From Mangifera indica (Eukaryota; Streptophyta; Magnoliopsida; Sapindales; Anacardiaceae): a DNA stretch of 64,000 bases. The position numbers were made by a program, and so were the translations under genes. The stretch covers positions 9,052,001 through 9,116,000 of the forward strand of contig NC_058147.1 of NCBI RefSeq assembly GCF_011075055.1, in the 5' to 3' direction. Positions 34,166-46,500 of this stretch are shown piece by piece; position 1 is the stretch's first letter, and each line of letters begins with the position of its first letter. The notes beneath the pieces are model-generated. The model was not told where the DNA came from, did no database searches, and saw only the letters and a list, made by a program, of their open reading frames with translations.

Positions 34166-35314
34166 AGTACTAGTTTTTTCAATTTCTGATAAATGTTTAA
34201 ATTATTTAATATAAATTTGAATTCTCTTTTATTTGAAAAAAATTTGTTTGTTAATTTTTAAAAGGTTTCATGGGTTGTCAAGCTATAATATTTTTTTCTT
34301 TTTTAAATTATTTTATTTTATTTTTCACATTTAGCATATTAAAATATAATATTTAAAATCTTTAAAGAATCATTATGTTAATACTGGAAAATATGATGGA
34401 TTTTAATCGGAAGAAGATTGTGAAGGAGGTCAAAAAGGGAAATGTGGAGAATTATAGTTTAATTAATAAAGAAACCTCGCAAAAAGTCTACGTTTTTCTA
34501 TAAGAGACAAAGCCGACTTTTTGTTCAACAAAACTTTCAATTCAGCCGTTTTCAATTATTCCTTTTCACTTTCAAGGACTTCTACTTTTATTTATTTCCA
34601 TTTGCCCAAAATTTCGCTTATTTCAAATCCTAACTCTTTTCTTTATAAAAAAAATTAAAATTTTTTATATAATACAAGTCGACAGTAACTAAGAATTAGA
34701 TATAAGCCTGCTATCAATTAACAAAGTCTTTTTTCTTTTTTTTGCAAAGTTTATTTATTTTATTTTGGTGAAATTATTTATTTAAAATGTATGTATTTAT
34801 TAAAAAAATATCACACCCCTATGAGTTATCAACATCTATAATAAAATTACATAAATCTTATTTTAAAAAATAAAATTATATGTATAAATAAATTATACAA
34901 ATTTATTTGTATGAACCAAGGTGGCCAAATTACTCTATTATTTAAATTTAATAGATATGTTGTAGGTGAGTTTTTTTTTTCGGTAATTGGGAATTCTGCT
35001 CATTTTGTTAAACGAATAAACCTAGAACACAATAATCAAACCTACAACTATTATATCTGTATCATGTAAGTCAAGATTTTATAAGCATGATAGAGACTCA
35101 AACTCAAATCGTTATCTTAAACGTTCTAATATTCTATCATTTTTGTTAACTTTGGAGTTATGTTGTGGGTTAGTTTTTAGCTGTTGTACAAAATTTTTTT
35201 CTAGTTGACTTCTCCTATTTCCAATTTATTGGTTGTAGTGGATTTAATATTATAGATGCAAATTCTTAAAAATAATCTAAATTATTGATTTAGAAATCCC
35301 TTATAAATTTTAAA
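34166..35314. other. Intergenic, possible non-coding transcript
   Basis: Follows the promoter-like island. No ORF of note. No convincing hairpin was seen by eye. Confidence 0.3.
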
Positions 35315-35894
35315 TAAAGATGACAATTTTAATCTGAATTTAGAAACTTTGATCCTAACAAAGAGGAGATTCTCTGATAGAAATGAGATAGAAGATAGGG
35401 ACGAAAAAAATTTCCTTAATTGGGGATGAGCCAAAGATGGAAATACATATATATCTCTTTCCCGCCCTGCCCCTATCCCCATCCCACCATTTTATATTAA
35501 TATATTTACTTAAAACACTAATATAATTTTATAGTTTTAGATTAATTATATTTTTTAAATTTATTTAGAGTTTCGTTGTACATATTAAGATGATTAATAT
35601 ATAATATTTGTAACATTTGAAATAGTGAGTTAATTTTAATTTTACTTAATTTTATTATTTAATATATTTATATTGTATTTAAGGGATACGAGGAAGAGAC
35701 TTTTTCTCCTGAGTATAGGGAGAAGATTTTTTTCTACAGGAATGGGAAGGAGATAGGGAGGAGATAGAAAATCTTTGTCATCCTTATAACGAGAATGGAT
35801 CAAAGATGAGGATTGATATCCCTTACGGAGACGAGAACGAGGATGGAGACGGTGATTGAAATCTTCTCCTTGCTACTTCCCGTTGCCATCTCTA
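35315..35894. mobile_element. Degraded relative of the G-rich hAT MITE
   Basis: Left end TAAAGATGACAAT and right end GTTGCCATCTCTA correspond to the TAGGGATGGCAAT ends of the 22,965 element. Inside, ACGGAGACGAGAACGAGGAT and ATGGGGATAGGGGC-type words (read on either strand) are decayed versions of its CGGGGA array, and TTGATATCCCTTACGGAGACG matches GATTGATATCCCCTACGGGG. The flanks ATTTTAAA and CTGTTGAA agree in 5 of 8 bases. It is an old copy in which most CG dinucleotides are lost. Confidence 0.65.
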
Positions 35895-37509
35895 CTGTTG
35901 AAGGAAAAAAAATCAGAGAATTTACTTAGTTTTTGTTTGTTTTTATAATAATTTCATCCATTTATAAGTGTGTATGGAGATACTTACAATTAATATTTTT
36001 GTTGGGAACAAATGAAATTAAAAGTATGAAAAAACATATTTATATTCATCACATCACATGAACATGTCATCAGATTCTCACCTAGAATTTTATATTTTCG
36101 GAGGGTATAAATTCATTTCATAAATATGAATTTTTAATTACTTGAAGAATGAAAATAATGAAACACTGTTATATTTGTAAAATAAAATAAAAATATTTTA
36201 TATCAACAAAAATGGACATTGAGCATGTATATAAATCCAATAATACTATAAAAACATTCTTTTTTATATGTTAATTTTCTAAAATATTAAAAACAATTCT
36301 ATCTATGTTTTTTTAAATTTTACTAATTTTAAAAAGAATCTATAATTGTGAAACCCCGTTTCTATTAAATTTTATAGATGGATGATTTTGGGGATTAAAG
36401 TGCAAAGAATTAATTGTTTTTGGGTAGTCTATAAATTAAATAAAATACACGTTAAAATCCGCATAAAAAGTGGTTGAATGTATGTATTTACTAATGCTTG
36501 TGTATTTAGAAGCCGGCAAAGTATTAATTGAATTATACGAGCATAGGTAGAGTTGGTATAAGTATCAATAAAATGGATACAAGTAAAAAACGAATTGAAT
36601 TATACGAGTATGAAGCATGAAGACTGATACTTCACTCTACGAGTATAGACAGACTCACCAGGGTACCCAATCTCGAGAAATTCTCATTCATTTTATACCT
36701 ACGAAATTTGATTAATCAAAATTTTAAAACACCAATAGAAAGCTAATATAAAAGCCATACCTATAAAAACAAGTGCCCAAATCTAATACTAACCCACATA
36801 TTTATATACAAATCCAAATTTATATGTACAAAATTCAAATAAAACTACAATAACAAAATAAAATATAAAGCAAATACAATATAAAAAAACTCAAATCAAA
36901 GTTAAAAAAAAAAAACAAGGAAACCAAAATAATAATTAAAAAACACTTTATAGAAGTTGTGCACTCACCAATTGGCCAATGTCTAGCAAATCAAATTCAT
37001 CTCAAACCATTCTAAAAAAAGTACACAAAAAGGAAAAAACCTCATTCTCCAAGAACTAAGAAAGAAAAGGAAATGAGATTAAGTAATAGGTAGAGGAAGA
37101 AGATGAGAAAAGGAAAGGGAAGAGGAAAAGAAATGGAAAGAGGAAAAAAAAAAAAAAAGAGACAGAGAGAAGAGAAGAGAGGGGAAGAGAGAGCAAAGAG
37201 AGAAACTCTTCGGTTGTGGACAACTTCTTGTTTTTCCTTTGATTAGCAAGACTTCTAATTGCAACGGGGTTCCGATGACTTGGGAAAGGACAGAAAAGTT
37301 AAATTGAAAATGAAATTGAGAAGTCTCAGCTAGATGAGCGTGAAAAGAAAATACATATTTTAGTTAAAATAATTACTTTTAAATGCACAAGTATGCCTAC
37401 CGACGTACTTGACCCATGTACAAAACCTTGATACCCATGGGTGCAAGACCAAATGAATCTAAAAACTTGAATTTCATATTTGTTTTTAGAACAAATATTG
37501 TCAGTAGAG
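35895..37509. other. Intergenic, low-complexity tracts
   Basis: Contains a GA-rich stretch (37,075-37,205) whose complement gives a Ser/Phe/Leu-rich ORF without meaning. Words such as TTATACGAG recur at 36,533, 36,600 and 36,634-36,640, suggesting a decayed short-motif repeat. No gene. Confidence 0.35.
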
Positions 37510-37680
37510 TAATGCTAGATATACACATTCTTATATATATATATGTGTGTGTGTGTGTGTTTGTCAACATACGATTAAATATTATATTATTATTAATTCA
37601 AAATCACTTAATCATATCATAATATATTCATATATATACATATTTGTATATTAAAAAATTATACATATAATTTTGTCGAT
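37510..37680. repeat. AT-rich MITE-like repeat with (TG)n
   Basis: Shares AATTCAAAATCACTTAATCATATCATAA-type text with 55,500-55,530 and 55,890-55,920. It includes ten or so TG units at 37,541-37,560. Confidence 0.45.
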
Positions 37681-38147
37681 TGAGATTAACTTGCTCATTT
37701 ACCAAGTATAATTTCTCGTTTTTCTATTGACATGGTTATTTGTTTCTACCAACGTTTGGTCTCTTTTTCCATTTTCATTTGTTAATTGGGATTTAATTAT
37801 TTATGTCCCCTCCAATTTGTTTCTTAGTTTATGTCCAAAGAATATAATAATTCATGTTAATATTTTATGAATATTGAAATCGAAATTCTAGATGTACAAT
37901 TTAAAAAATATGACATTAATAATGTTACCATGTGATTTTATTCGGCTTTATTGAGAAATTGTTAGATAGCATGTGTTTTAACTTTTTTTTTTTTATATTC
38001 ATTAGGGATTTTTAATATTTTAGTCACATTTATTTTGCATTATATATATTTAATGGATTTTTAATAATTTATGATAATTGTTAGACATTTTGAAACTTGA
38101 TAAACTTGAATAAACTTAACTCGCAATGTTATAAGTTATTTTTAATG
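37681..38147. other. Intergenic, nothing recognised
   Basis: AT-rich, no supported feature. Confidence 0.3.
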
Positions 38148-40570
38148 ATTGGTGTGGAAATAAACACAAAAATAGGGAGATTTTGGTGAAAAAATTTGAA
38201 AAGACACAAATAGTAAATTTGAGACATAATTTTTGTACGTAATTCAATTCGAAAGGCCTACAAGTAAGGTCCATTATACTACTATTCAATTAATGAGACA
38301 AGAATACAATATCAACAATAAATATTGAACTATTTGTTTTGTGTTGCTAACTTCAAATGGTTTCTTTTCCCAACTTATTATTTTGTATTTATAGTGATAG
38401 GGTTATATTACTTTTAAGATAATACAAAGATTAATGGCGCGATGAGTGTTGTGGTAGTTCTGAAATGTTAAGAGCATAATTACACTTTAACAAAAATTAT
38501 TGATTTTTAAGAGGATAATTTGTTGATATAGGATATATTCATTTGATATTGGGTGATTGTTGAACTCGTGGTGAAGTTGATCTTTGTATCATGTTTCAAG
38601 GCTTCATGAAGTTGTTCTCTCAAGACTTGATCCCATAACTTGCAAGGTAGGAATGCTTATTCACTATGCGCTAGTCATTACCTTAAATTGTATTCATGAG
38701 TTAATTTCAAAGAGGAATTTTGACCACATAATGGTTGCATATAATTTTTTGACTTAAAATCACTGGAGCGCCTTGTGCACCTATCAAACAGATTTGACAC
38801 TAGTCTAACCTAGTCTTTTTATTAGGATTATCAATACAATAGTACTTGATTATGTCAAATAGTGTATCAGAGTTATGGTAGATCGACATAATATTCTTCA
38901 CTTTCAGATGTAGGAGAAGATATCTTGAAACATTGTTTGATTGAAGATTATAACCATTGGAATTGTAGCCATGTGGGATTGAGTTGTTGCCCAATCTAAT
39001 TGTATTTTATCATTACCTCGAATATCAAATGATAAAATTCAAGGGTGACCTGAGATATATATTATTTTTGTGTTTTAACATTGATAAGATATCGGTTAAT
39101 AAAATGACTTGATTACATTGTGATCATACCATTGGCAGATACAAAAAGGTTTTTTTTGTTGATTATCAATCATTTGAATAGTCATGATGTTTTACTAGCA
39201 ACCAATCTTTGTCATTGTAGATTAATCACGATTTGATTTACTACCGACATAATAGAGAACCTATGAGTCACACAGAATAGAAGATTGATTGCCAAGATTG
39301 AGAAATTTTTGGATTATTACATATATTAAGAATGGTTTTCCCAAATACGGTGATTTCAATCTATATTAATGAGTGATTAAAGTTCAATCTATTCTGGATG
39401 GATTCAACACTCATTATTGGACCTAAGTGAAAGAAGTCAAAGCTTGAGAGTCTAAACATTAATGACTCAAAAGTTGAGAGGTTGGAATGATAACTATGAG
39501 ATTTAACCTATGATTTACTTAAGTTGAGACTATAAATTTATAATATTTGAAGAGTTATTTTATTCTCTCTTGATGCTCTTAAATCACACAAAATCATTCA
39601 CTTTTTCTCATGTGCTAGCACTTGTTAGCTCTTTGTAGGGAATAAGAGCCCCTATATGTGTTGTTAGGGAAACATTATCAAGTTGTTGAATGAGTTTCTA
39701 GATTGTGCTCGCCAAACCAATTATTTGTGCCATTGCTTTAGGAGGCTTGAGGAGTTACGAGCTAATTTTCCATGAGTGGTGGAGGTAATGAATTATGATG
39801 ACGACTTTCATCACTAGTGCGATTGATGGTAGTTATACATCTAGTGACTCTTATATAGTGAGAAGCCATTGAAACATGAAGTTGGTGTATTTAAAAGATA
39901 GTGTATTCTAGAAAACAAGAGAGCTTATATTGGAAGGCCTCTCCTTCTAGCCTCAGTTATTGGAATGGAAATAAGTACCAATGAGAAGTATATCGAATTA
40001 GAAAAACTTAAATGCAAGGATATGAAAAGACACATAATGTAAATAAGAGGTAAACAACTTTTTACGTAGTTTGACCTAAAAAGATTGATAGTCTGTGTCT
40101 ATAATACTGGTATTGAATTGATAAGACAAGAATACAATATTAGCAATAAATAATGAACTATTGTGTATTTGTAGCAAACTTTAGACATTCCATTTCTTTA
40201 CTCACCGTTTGTGTTTGTAGTTGTAAAGTTATATTGCTTTTAAAATAATATAGTAACTAATGATGTGATGAGTGCTGTTGTTGTTCTGAAACGGTAGAAG
40301 CATAATCATAATTCAAATGTGATTATTGATTTTTAGAAAGATGATTCCTTGATATTATGAAAAATTCATGTAATATTGGGTCATTGTTGAAATCGTGATG
40401 AAGATAGTCCTTGTACCCTGTTTTGAGGCTTCTAGAAGATAAATTGTTCTTCTTGAGACTTGATCCCATAATTTATTTGCAAGATAGGGTAACACTTATT
40501 CGCTATCTATTAGTCATTATCTGAAGTTCTATCTGTGAGTTAATTTTAAAGATAAATTTTAATTACATAA
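38148..40570. mobile_element. Possible decayed LTR element (direct repeats 38,148-38,730 and 39,959-40,570)
   Basis: Two direct repeats of about 600 bp lie 1.8 kb apart. Shared words in order: ATTGG.GTGGAAATAA, TGAAAAGACACA, GACAAGAATACAATAT, AGTGTTGT/AGTGCTGT, GATTTTTA, ATATTGGGT, GTTGAA.TCGTG, GACTTGATCCCATAA, GCAAG, CTTATTC.CTAT, TAGTCATTA, GAGTTAATTT.AAAGA. The interior of about 1.2 kb has no recognisable gag or pol. This is either LTRs of a very decayed or non-autonomous element or a segmental duplication. Confidence 0.5.
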
Positions 40571-40810
40571 CATTTATATATAAATTTTGAATATTTATTG
40601 ACTGATTTCTTTAGGAGTAGACAAAATTTATTCAAAGAAATTTCTAATATTATTGTAGATATCCCAATGACTACATAAAAAATAATTGAAGATTAACTTT
40701 GTAATTACATATAGGCAAAAATAAAACAAATTTATACACTATATAATTCTATTGAATCGATCTTGTATAAATTAATAAAAAACTTGTCAAACTGAACATA
40801 TCATTTACCT

Positions 40811-41716
40811 AGGGGGCCTTTGCTTCAAAATAATAAAACAATTAATGTATATTTTATTATTAATCTATGTTATTTGTTCGATAGGTCATAAGAGATTATA
40901 ATAATTTTTTATTACTAATAGTGGATGGTATATAATACAGAGATAATATGATTATCACCTATATATTAACTATTAAAATATTACTAAGTTAAGATAACCT
41001 TAATTTATTACAATTTTATCTTTACTTATTATTTTTTTAAGATAAAAATACTGATATTTTTAATTAATAAAACACATAAAATGAAAGAATATATCAAATT
41101 ATATTATATCTAATCATCTTTAAGTAAAATAACATATTAATATTTTCTTATTATATTACACCAAATACAATATTTATTTATACTAATAAATTTTTATTAA
41201 ATATAGTAATAATTTATAACAATTTAGGGAGGTTTGGTTGGGGATAAACAAATATTACTTCGGTAATATTTCTTTTATTATTTATATTATTTTGTATAGT
41301 TTATAATAATAAAAAATTACAATAATCTTTTATTACCAATAGTAATGTAGTAGGTAATCTTCATTTTATTATAATTATATCTTTATTATTAACTTTTTAA
41401 GACAAAAAATAATTTTATTTTCAATTAATATAATAAATAATTTATAAAATATTTTAAAATAATTATATTTAAGAACATTTAAGTAAAATAATATATTAAT
41501 ATTTTTTTATTATTTTTAATTAAACACAATAATAATTTATATTGATCAATTTTTATTAAATATAATAATAATTTATATTTATTTTAAAGATAATTTTTTA
41601 ATTTTGATAATAAAATATTATTTAGATCAAATATGCTTTTAATTATTTTAATAATCTATCTTTAAAATAATATTTTATTTTTAGTAATAAATGGTTACCC
41701 GCGCCAAAGGCAGCCT
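40811..41716. mobile_element. Nested Tourist-like MITEs
   Basis: Outer ends: GGGGGCCTTTGCTTC near 40,813 and GCGCCAAAGGCAGCC near 41,702. A second copy starts near 41,227 (GGGAGGTTTGGTTGGGG) and its interior matches the 731-1212 MITE closely (TTATTAACTTTTTAAGACAAAAA, ATTTAAGTAAAATAAT, TTTTATTATTTTTAA..AAACACAATAAT). So one MITE appears to sit in another of the same family. Confidence 0.6.
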
Positions 41717-42168
41717 TAATGATTTATAGTTAACATTAGTCCAATGAACATCCCTTGAAATTTACATTCATGCATGTAATTCCTCTTCAACTTTTTCATT
41801 TTCTTCAATTTTGTAAACCCATTATATATAAAATTCTAAATTAAATAAACCATAAAGTAAAGAGAGATGTCCCCCTGTCACCCACAAATTTGAAATAGTA
41901 TTAAAAAAATCAACTACGAGTCATGAAAGGGTTAAAAGAAAATATATTAAAATGCATAATTAGGTGAGGAAAAAAAAAAATTAACAAGTGACAATTATAA
42001 GGAAACTCAGGGGCATAATTGCAAATTAAACATGCCCAATATTTGTTACCCTGCAAATCTACCTCTTCCACCAATATTTTTTAACAAAAAAAATAAAAAT
42101 AAAAAAAAAAAAAAAAAAAAAAAACAATTAAGTGCTTTAAAACTTTAAATACTACAATAAATACTTTT
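41717..42168. other. FAB1D upstream region
   Basis: Contains a 34-bp A-rich run (42,090-42,124). Presumed promoter of the kinase gene. No strong TATA box; CAATAAATAC at 42,155 is a weak candidate. Confidence 0.3.
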
Positions 42169-43522
42169 CTTGTAAATTGGGATTTGAAGTCATCTTCTTC
42201 CTGCTCCTCTCTTTGTTTCTACACTAGTTGGACTGCCTGTTTCTCAACACAAAAAAGAAAGAAAAGAAATGAACTTGTTTACAGGAAAAACGGAAACGGT
42301 TTTGAAAATTTTCCATGTTATTTTGGATTGAGCTTGAGAGTTGAGACAGAGCTAGCTCCCAAATCTTTGTTCTTTGGATTGCTTCGACGGTAGGTCATGC
42401 TTTACCTACCTTTTTTTTTTTTTTGTTATTGGTTTTAAATTGGTATGTTCATTATTTTTGTGAAATTTTAGTTGGATTTTCAAGATTTTGGTTTGGTTCT
42501 GACTTTGGATTCCGAAAATTCTCCTGAATATATATATATATTTTCAGATATATAAGTATGAATTCGAAGTGGGTTGATGATGTTCTCTCTCTTTCTCTCT
42601 CTGTTTCTTACTTTCTTTCCTTTTATAATACATTTTTTGTTATTTTGCAATAAAATTCAGTTCTTAATGTGGTTAAAGGTGCCGATTTTCTTTCTTTTTT
42701 ATTCTATAATTTTTAAATTTATTTTCTGAATAAGTTTACATGTATGTATGCAAGTGTAATTTGTTGCTGTTGGTTGTTCGTTCGTTCGTTCGTTCGTTCG
42801 TTTTGAATTTCATTATTTAGTCTGGGTTATAGTGAATAAGCGTGCTCCGATCTTTATTATTATTATTTTTTTGAATTGGCAGTGATCTTTTCCTGTTTTT
42901 TATTTGGGGATTAGGTTGGTAATGATCTGGCTGTAGCACAAATTCAAGTTTTTTCAGGGCTTAGTTTAGTTACTTATTTTGTTGTTTACATTTTGATCTT
43001 ATAATTGTGATGGTTATTATTATTATTTTTTTATTTTTTAAGATCCATTAGATTTCATTAGGATTGTCATCAATTTTTTCGAAGTAGACATCATCCAGAA
43101 GAACTTGTGGAGTTTGCTTAATCTTAGATAAGAGACATTAGATGATGGTTTTCTAATTATTTGGTTGGACAGGATTTTTGCTTTGGTTGGAAAGGATGGA
43201 TTTTTTGGTTCTGGTTTGGTTGAATTGGTTTGGCTGAATGTGTGTGTAATAGATTCCTTATAAAAATTTGACTTGCTGAGAGTTTTCTGAATTCATGAAT
43301 TACTAATTTACTTTTTGTTCGTTTTTTAATCATCTTACTTAACTATCATTTGTTTCCTACAATGTAAATCTCTGTTGTCTGGTGAGTTTTCATTTGAAGT
43401 AAGTGGTTTTTCATTGTTATTTTCTGTTTTTGTATTAATTTTTAATATTGTACTTTTACTGAATAGGTGATCAAGGTTGGACTTTTTCAAAAAGTAGACT
43501 ACTTGGAGGAAATTTTCATGAA
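42169..43522 (+). other. Predicted 5'UTR of the FAB1D-like gene, with intron and uORFs
   Basis: A leader exon seems to end at 42,389 (GACG then GTAGGT) and to join at 43,467 (acceptor TGAATAG) for 56 bp before the start codon, a 1077-bp leader intron. Two overlapping upstream ORFs lie in the first exon: ATG 42,269 to TGA 42,331 (20 codons) and ATG 42,315 to TGA 42,344 (9 codons). The intron has a TTCG repeat (42,774-42,801) and CT-rich tracts. Transcript ends are inferred, not seen. Confidence 0.5.
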
Positions 43523-46500
43523 ATGTGTTGTATGTGCCATTATTGTGGTGCTGAACTGAGAAAGGTGAGTGAGGAACAGAGAAAACAGGAGAATGGAAAT
43601 CCTTTGAGATTAAACGGTGAAGGCCCCATTTGGTCCTGTGGACTCTGTAGGGAGAAGAAAGAAAGAGAATACATGAAGCAGGATAAATTGAGTCTGTATT
43701 CAACACCAATGATCAGTCCTACAACTTCCTTGTCAAGCAGTGATCGCTCTTTCTCAAGCTGCAGTAAGTTTTTATTCTTGTTTATCTAAGATCATAATTT
43801 AATGTGATCAAAGTGTTTATACCATGTCATTGAAGTCTAATGCTTTGTTTACTCTTAACTTTTAGGTGATTTGTCTGTTGATGGGAACTCGTATGACCGG
43901 TAGATATCTCTATCTTTCAGTTGCCTGTTGATATACCATTTTCTTTGTGCTTTTGTAATAATCAATGGGTTTGTATGACTTTTGTTAGGAGTGAACAAGG
44001 GGAAACTACAACAAACAATAATCAAGAGGATCTTAGTTTTAGGTTGAATGCCCAGATGCAAAACTCACACTTAGAAGGTCCGGTGAATGGACTTGATAGA
44101 TCAAACAAAATAGCTTGTGACAGTTTAAAACATAGCAGTAGTGGCAATGATATTGACATAATGAGAGATGTTGAAATATTGTCACCTAGCAAAGCTCAAG
44201 AACCAAAGGTTAACAGTCTTGAAAGTATTAGTAGATCCGACAATAATGGATCTGAACAAGAAAAGGATGCTAGTATTTGGGAACCTCCAGAAGCAGAAAA
44301 CCCGGAAGATGACGCTGAGGGTGGTGTGGGTTATGATGATGATGATGATAATGATGATGGATTTGGTGATGGCACAAAGTGGGGTAAGCCAAGTTCTTTA
44401 AGTGATGTCAGAGAAGAAGGCAGTGGGAAATACAAGTCTAAAGAGAAAAAACAAAGAGCAATGGAAGCAGTGATGAGTGGTAAGTTCAAGGCCATAGTGA
44501 ATCAACTTCTCAAATCTGTTGGTGTTGCCTCTTCTGAAAAAGATGGAGAAAGTTGGGTGGAAATAGTTACCTTGTTATCATGGGAAGCTGCTTCCTCTTT
44601 GAAGCCTGATGCTATAGATAAAGCAATGGATCCAAACCACTACATAAAAGTAAAATGCATTGCAACTGGTTACCGGAGCCAAAGGTGATATAGCAAAACA
44701 ATTTATTTATGCTAGATTTTGCTTTGAAAAACTAATAGATCTCTGAATTAGGTGAAACAAAATTGATATATTTTATTTGGTTTATTTATTAATTTAATAA
44801 AAATTGTTGGACATGTATTGATTCAGGTTTATTTCATAGAAGTACTATCCCCAGATTATCAGTTCTTAACACATTTGAACAAACTGATGCTTTCTTTTTC
44901 TTTCTCTTAATGAATATTCATAGAGTATTTGTGTTTATTCTCCTCATGTAGGAGTATAGGATACATGTTCTTTAATTTTTATTCCCTATCAACGTCGTAA
45001 GGAGCTTGTAAGGTCACAGTCATTTCAAATGGCTTCTAGCGTATTTTACGTGTTATAAGTCTGATTTTATTCTTGATCTTGAGTCAATGTATTTTTTTAC
45101 AGTGAGGTAATCAAAGGTTTGGTTTTCAAAAAGCATGCTGCGCACAAGCATATGCCAACCAAATACACGAAGCCTAGGCTGTTACTGGTCCGGGGCGTGC
45201 TTGGTCAGTCTTCAAGTGGGTTGTTATCATTTCATGCAATGGAGCAGGTAAATTCATAAGATTGCTCTCAATCTTTATGTGATAGATGTATACGATTTTG
45301 TTCTAATCTTTGCTTTCTAGCAGGAAAAGGGTCAAGTGAAATCTGTGATGGAGATGATAGAAATCTGCAATCCAAATGTGGTTCTAGTTGAAAAAACAGT
45401 TTCCCGTGATATCCAAGAGTCTATTCTTGTGAAAGGAATGACATTAGTCTTAGACATGAAGCTCCATCGACTAGAGCGAGTTGCTCGTTGTACTGGTGCA
45501 CCAATTGTATCAGCTGAGACATTGACAAGTCAAAAGCTAAAGCATTGTGATTCTTTTCACATAGAAAAATTCATAGAAGAACATGCTGGGTTTACTGAAA
45601 GTGGAAAGCGGCCAAGTAAAACATTGATGTTCATTGAGGGCTGTCCAACACGACTGGGCTGTACAGTGAGTTTCTAACTTTTTCTTGTTTATTGGTTTTT
45701 AATATGAATGTTTTAAGAGACACTGGCTTGTTCTGGCATGCAAATTTATGCCTACAGAAAAAGTTGGACAGGTTTACAGGCATAGATGACTCAAGCATGT
45801 GGAAACTCATAAAATTAGTCTAGCTGTACTTAAGGAAAGAGAAGTAGAATTTCTGGCCACAATTAGGATCAGCATATGTGCCTGGCTAATGCAAACATTG
45901 AAATTATGAAGAAAGTTAATCGATTGGTTGATTACAATATGTCAAAATCTTATTTGGTCAGAAACTGTTCTTGCTGAATGAACTGAAGGGACATCTCTCT
46001 TTAGTCTTTGTTCAAGGGTGGGTAAACCAGAACAAGATCTTAGGGCTTCACCCTCATAATAATATGTTATTAGTTTCACATATTATAATATATTGTGACA
46101 TCTTCAGGAAAGGAAATGAAATAGTAAGCATCTCGTGTTGATTATCCTTTAGTAGAAATCAAACATGAAAGTAATCAAACCTAGATAACATCCTAACTTA
46201 TGATTCCCTCTACAATATAGCCTTTCTGGTCTCTGAAAGAATTGCTATTTGTTCTTTAATTAATTTAGCCTTGCACTATATAAAATCAGTTTTGTTTTCC
46301 TCCAATTTTATATGAAGTACTTCCTTCACTGAATGAATATATGACATAATGCTGCAGGTTTTGTTGAAAGGAAGCAACAGCGATGAATTGAAGAGGATTA
46401 AATATGTGGTACAATGTGCTTTTGTCTTGGCATATCATTTAATTCTTGAAACATCTTTCCTTGTTGATCAGAGAGCAATGTTTTCTACCATTCCTTTTGC

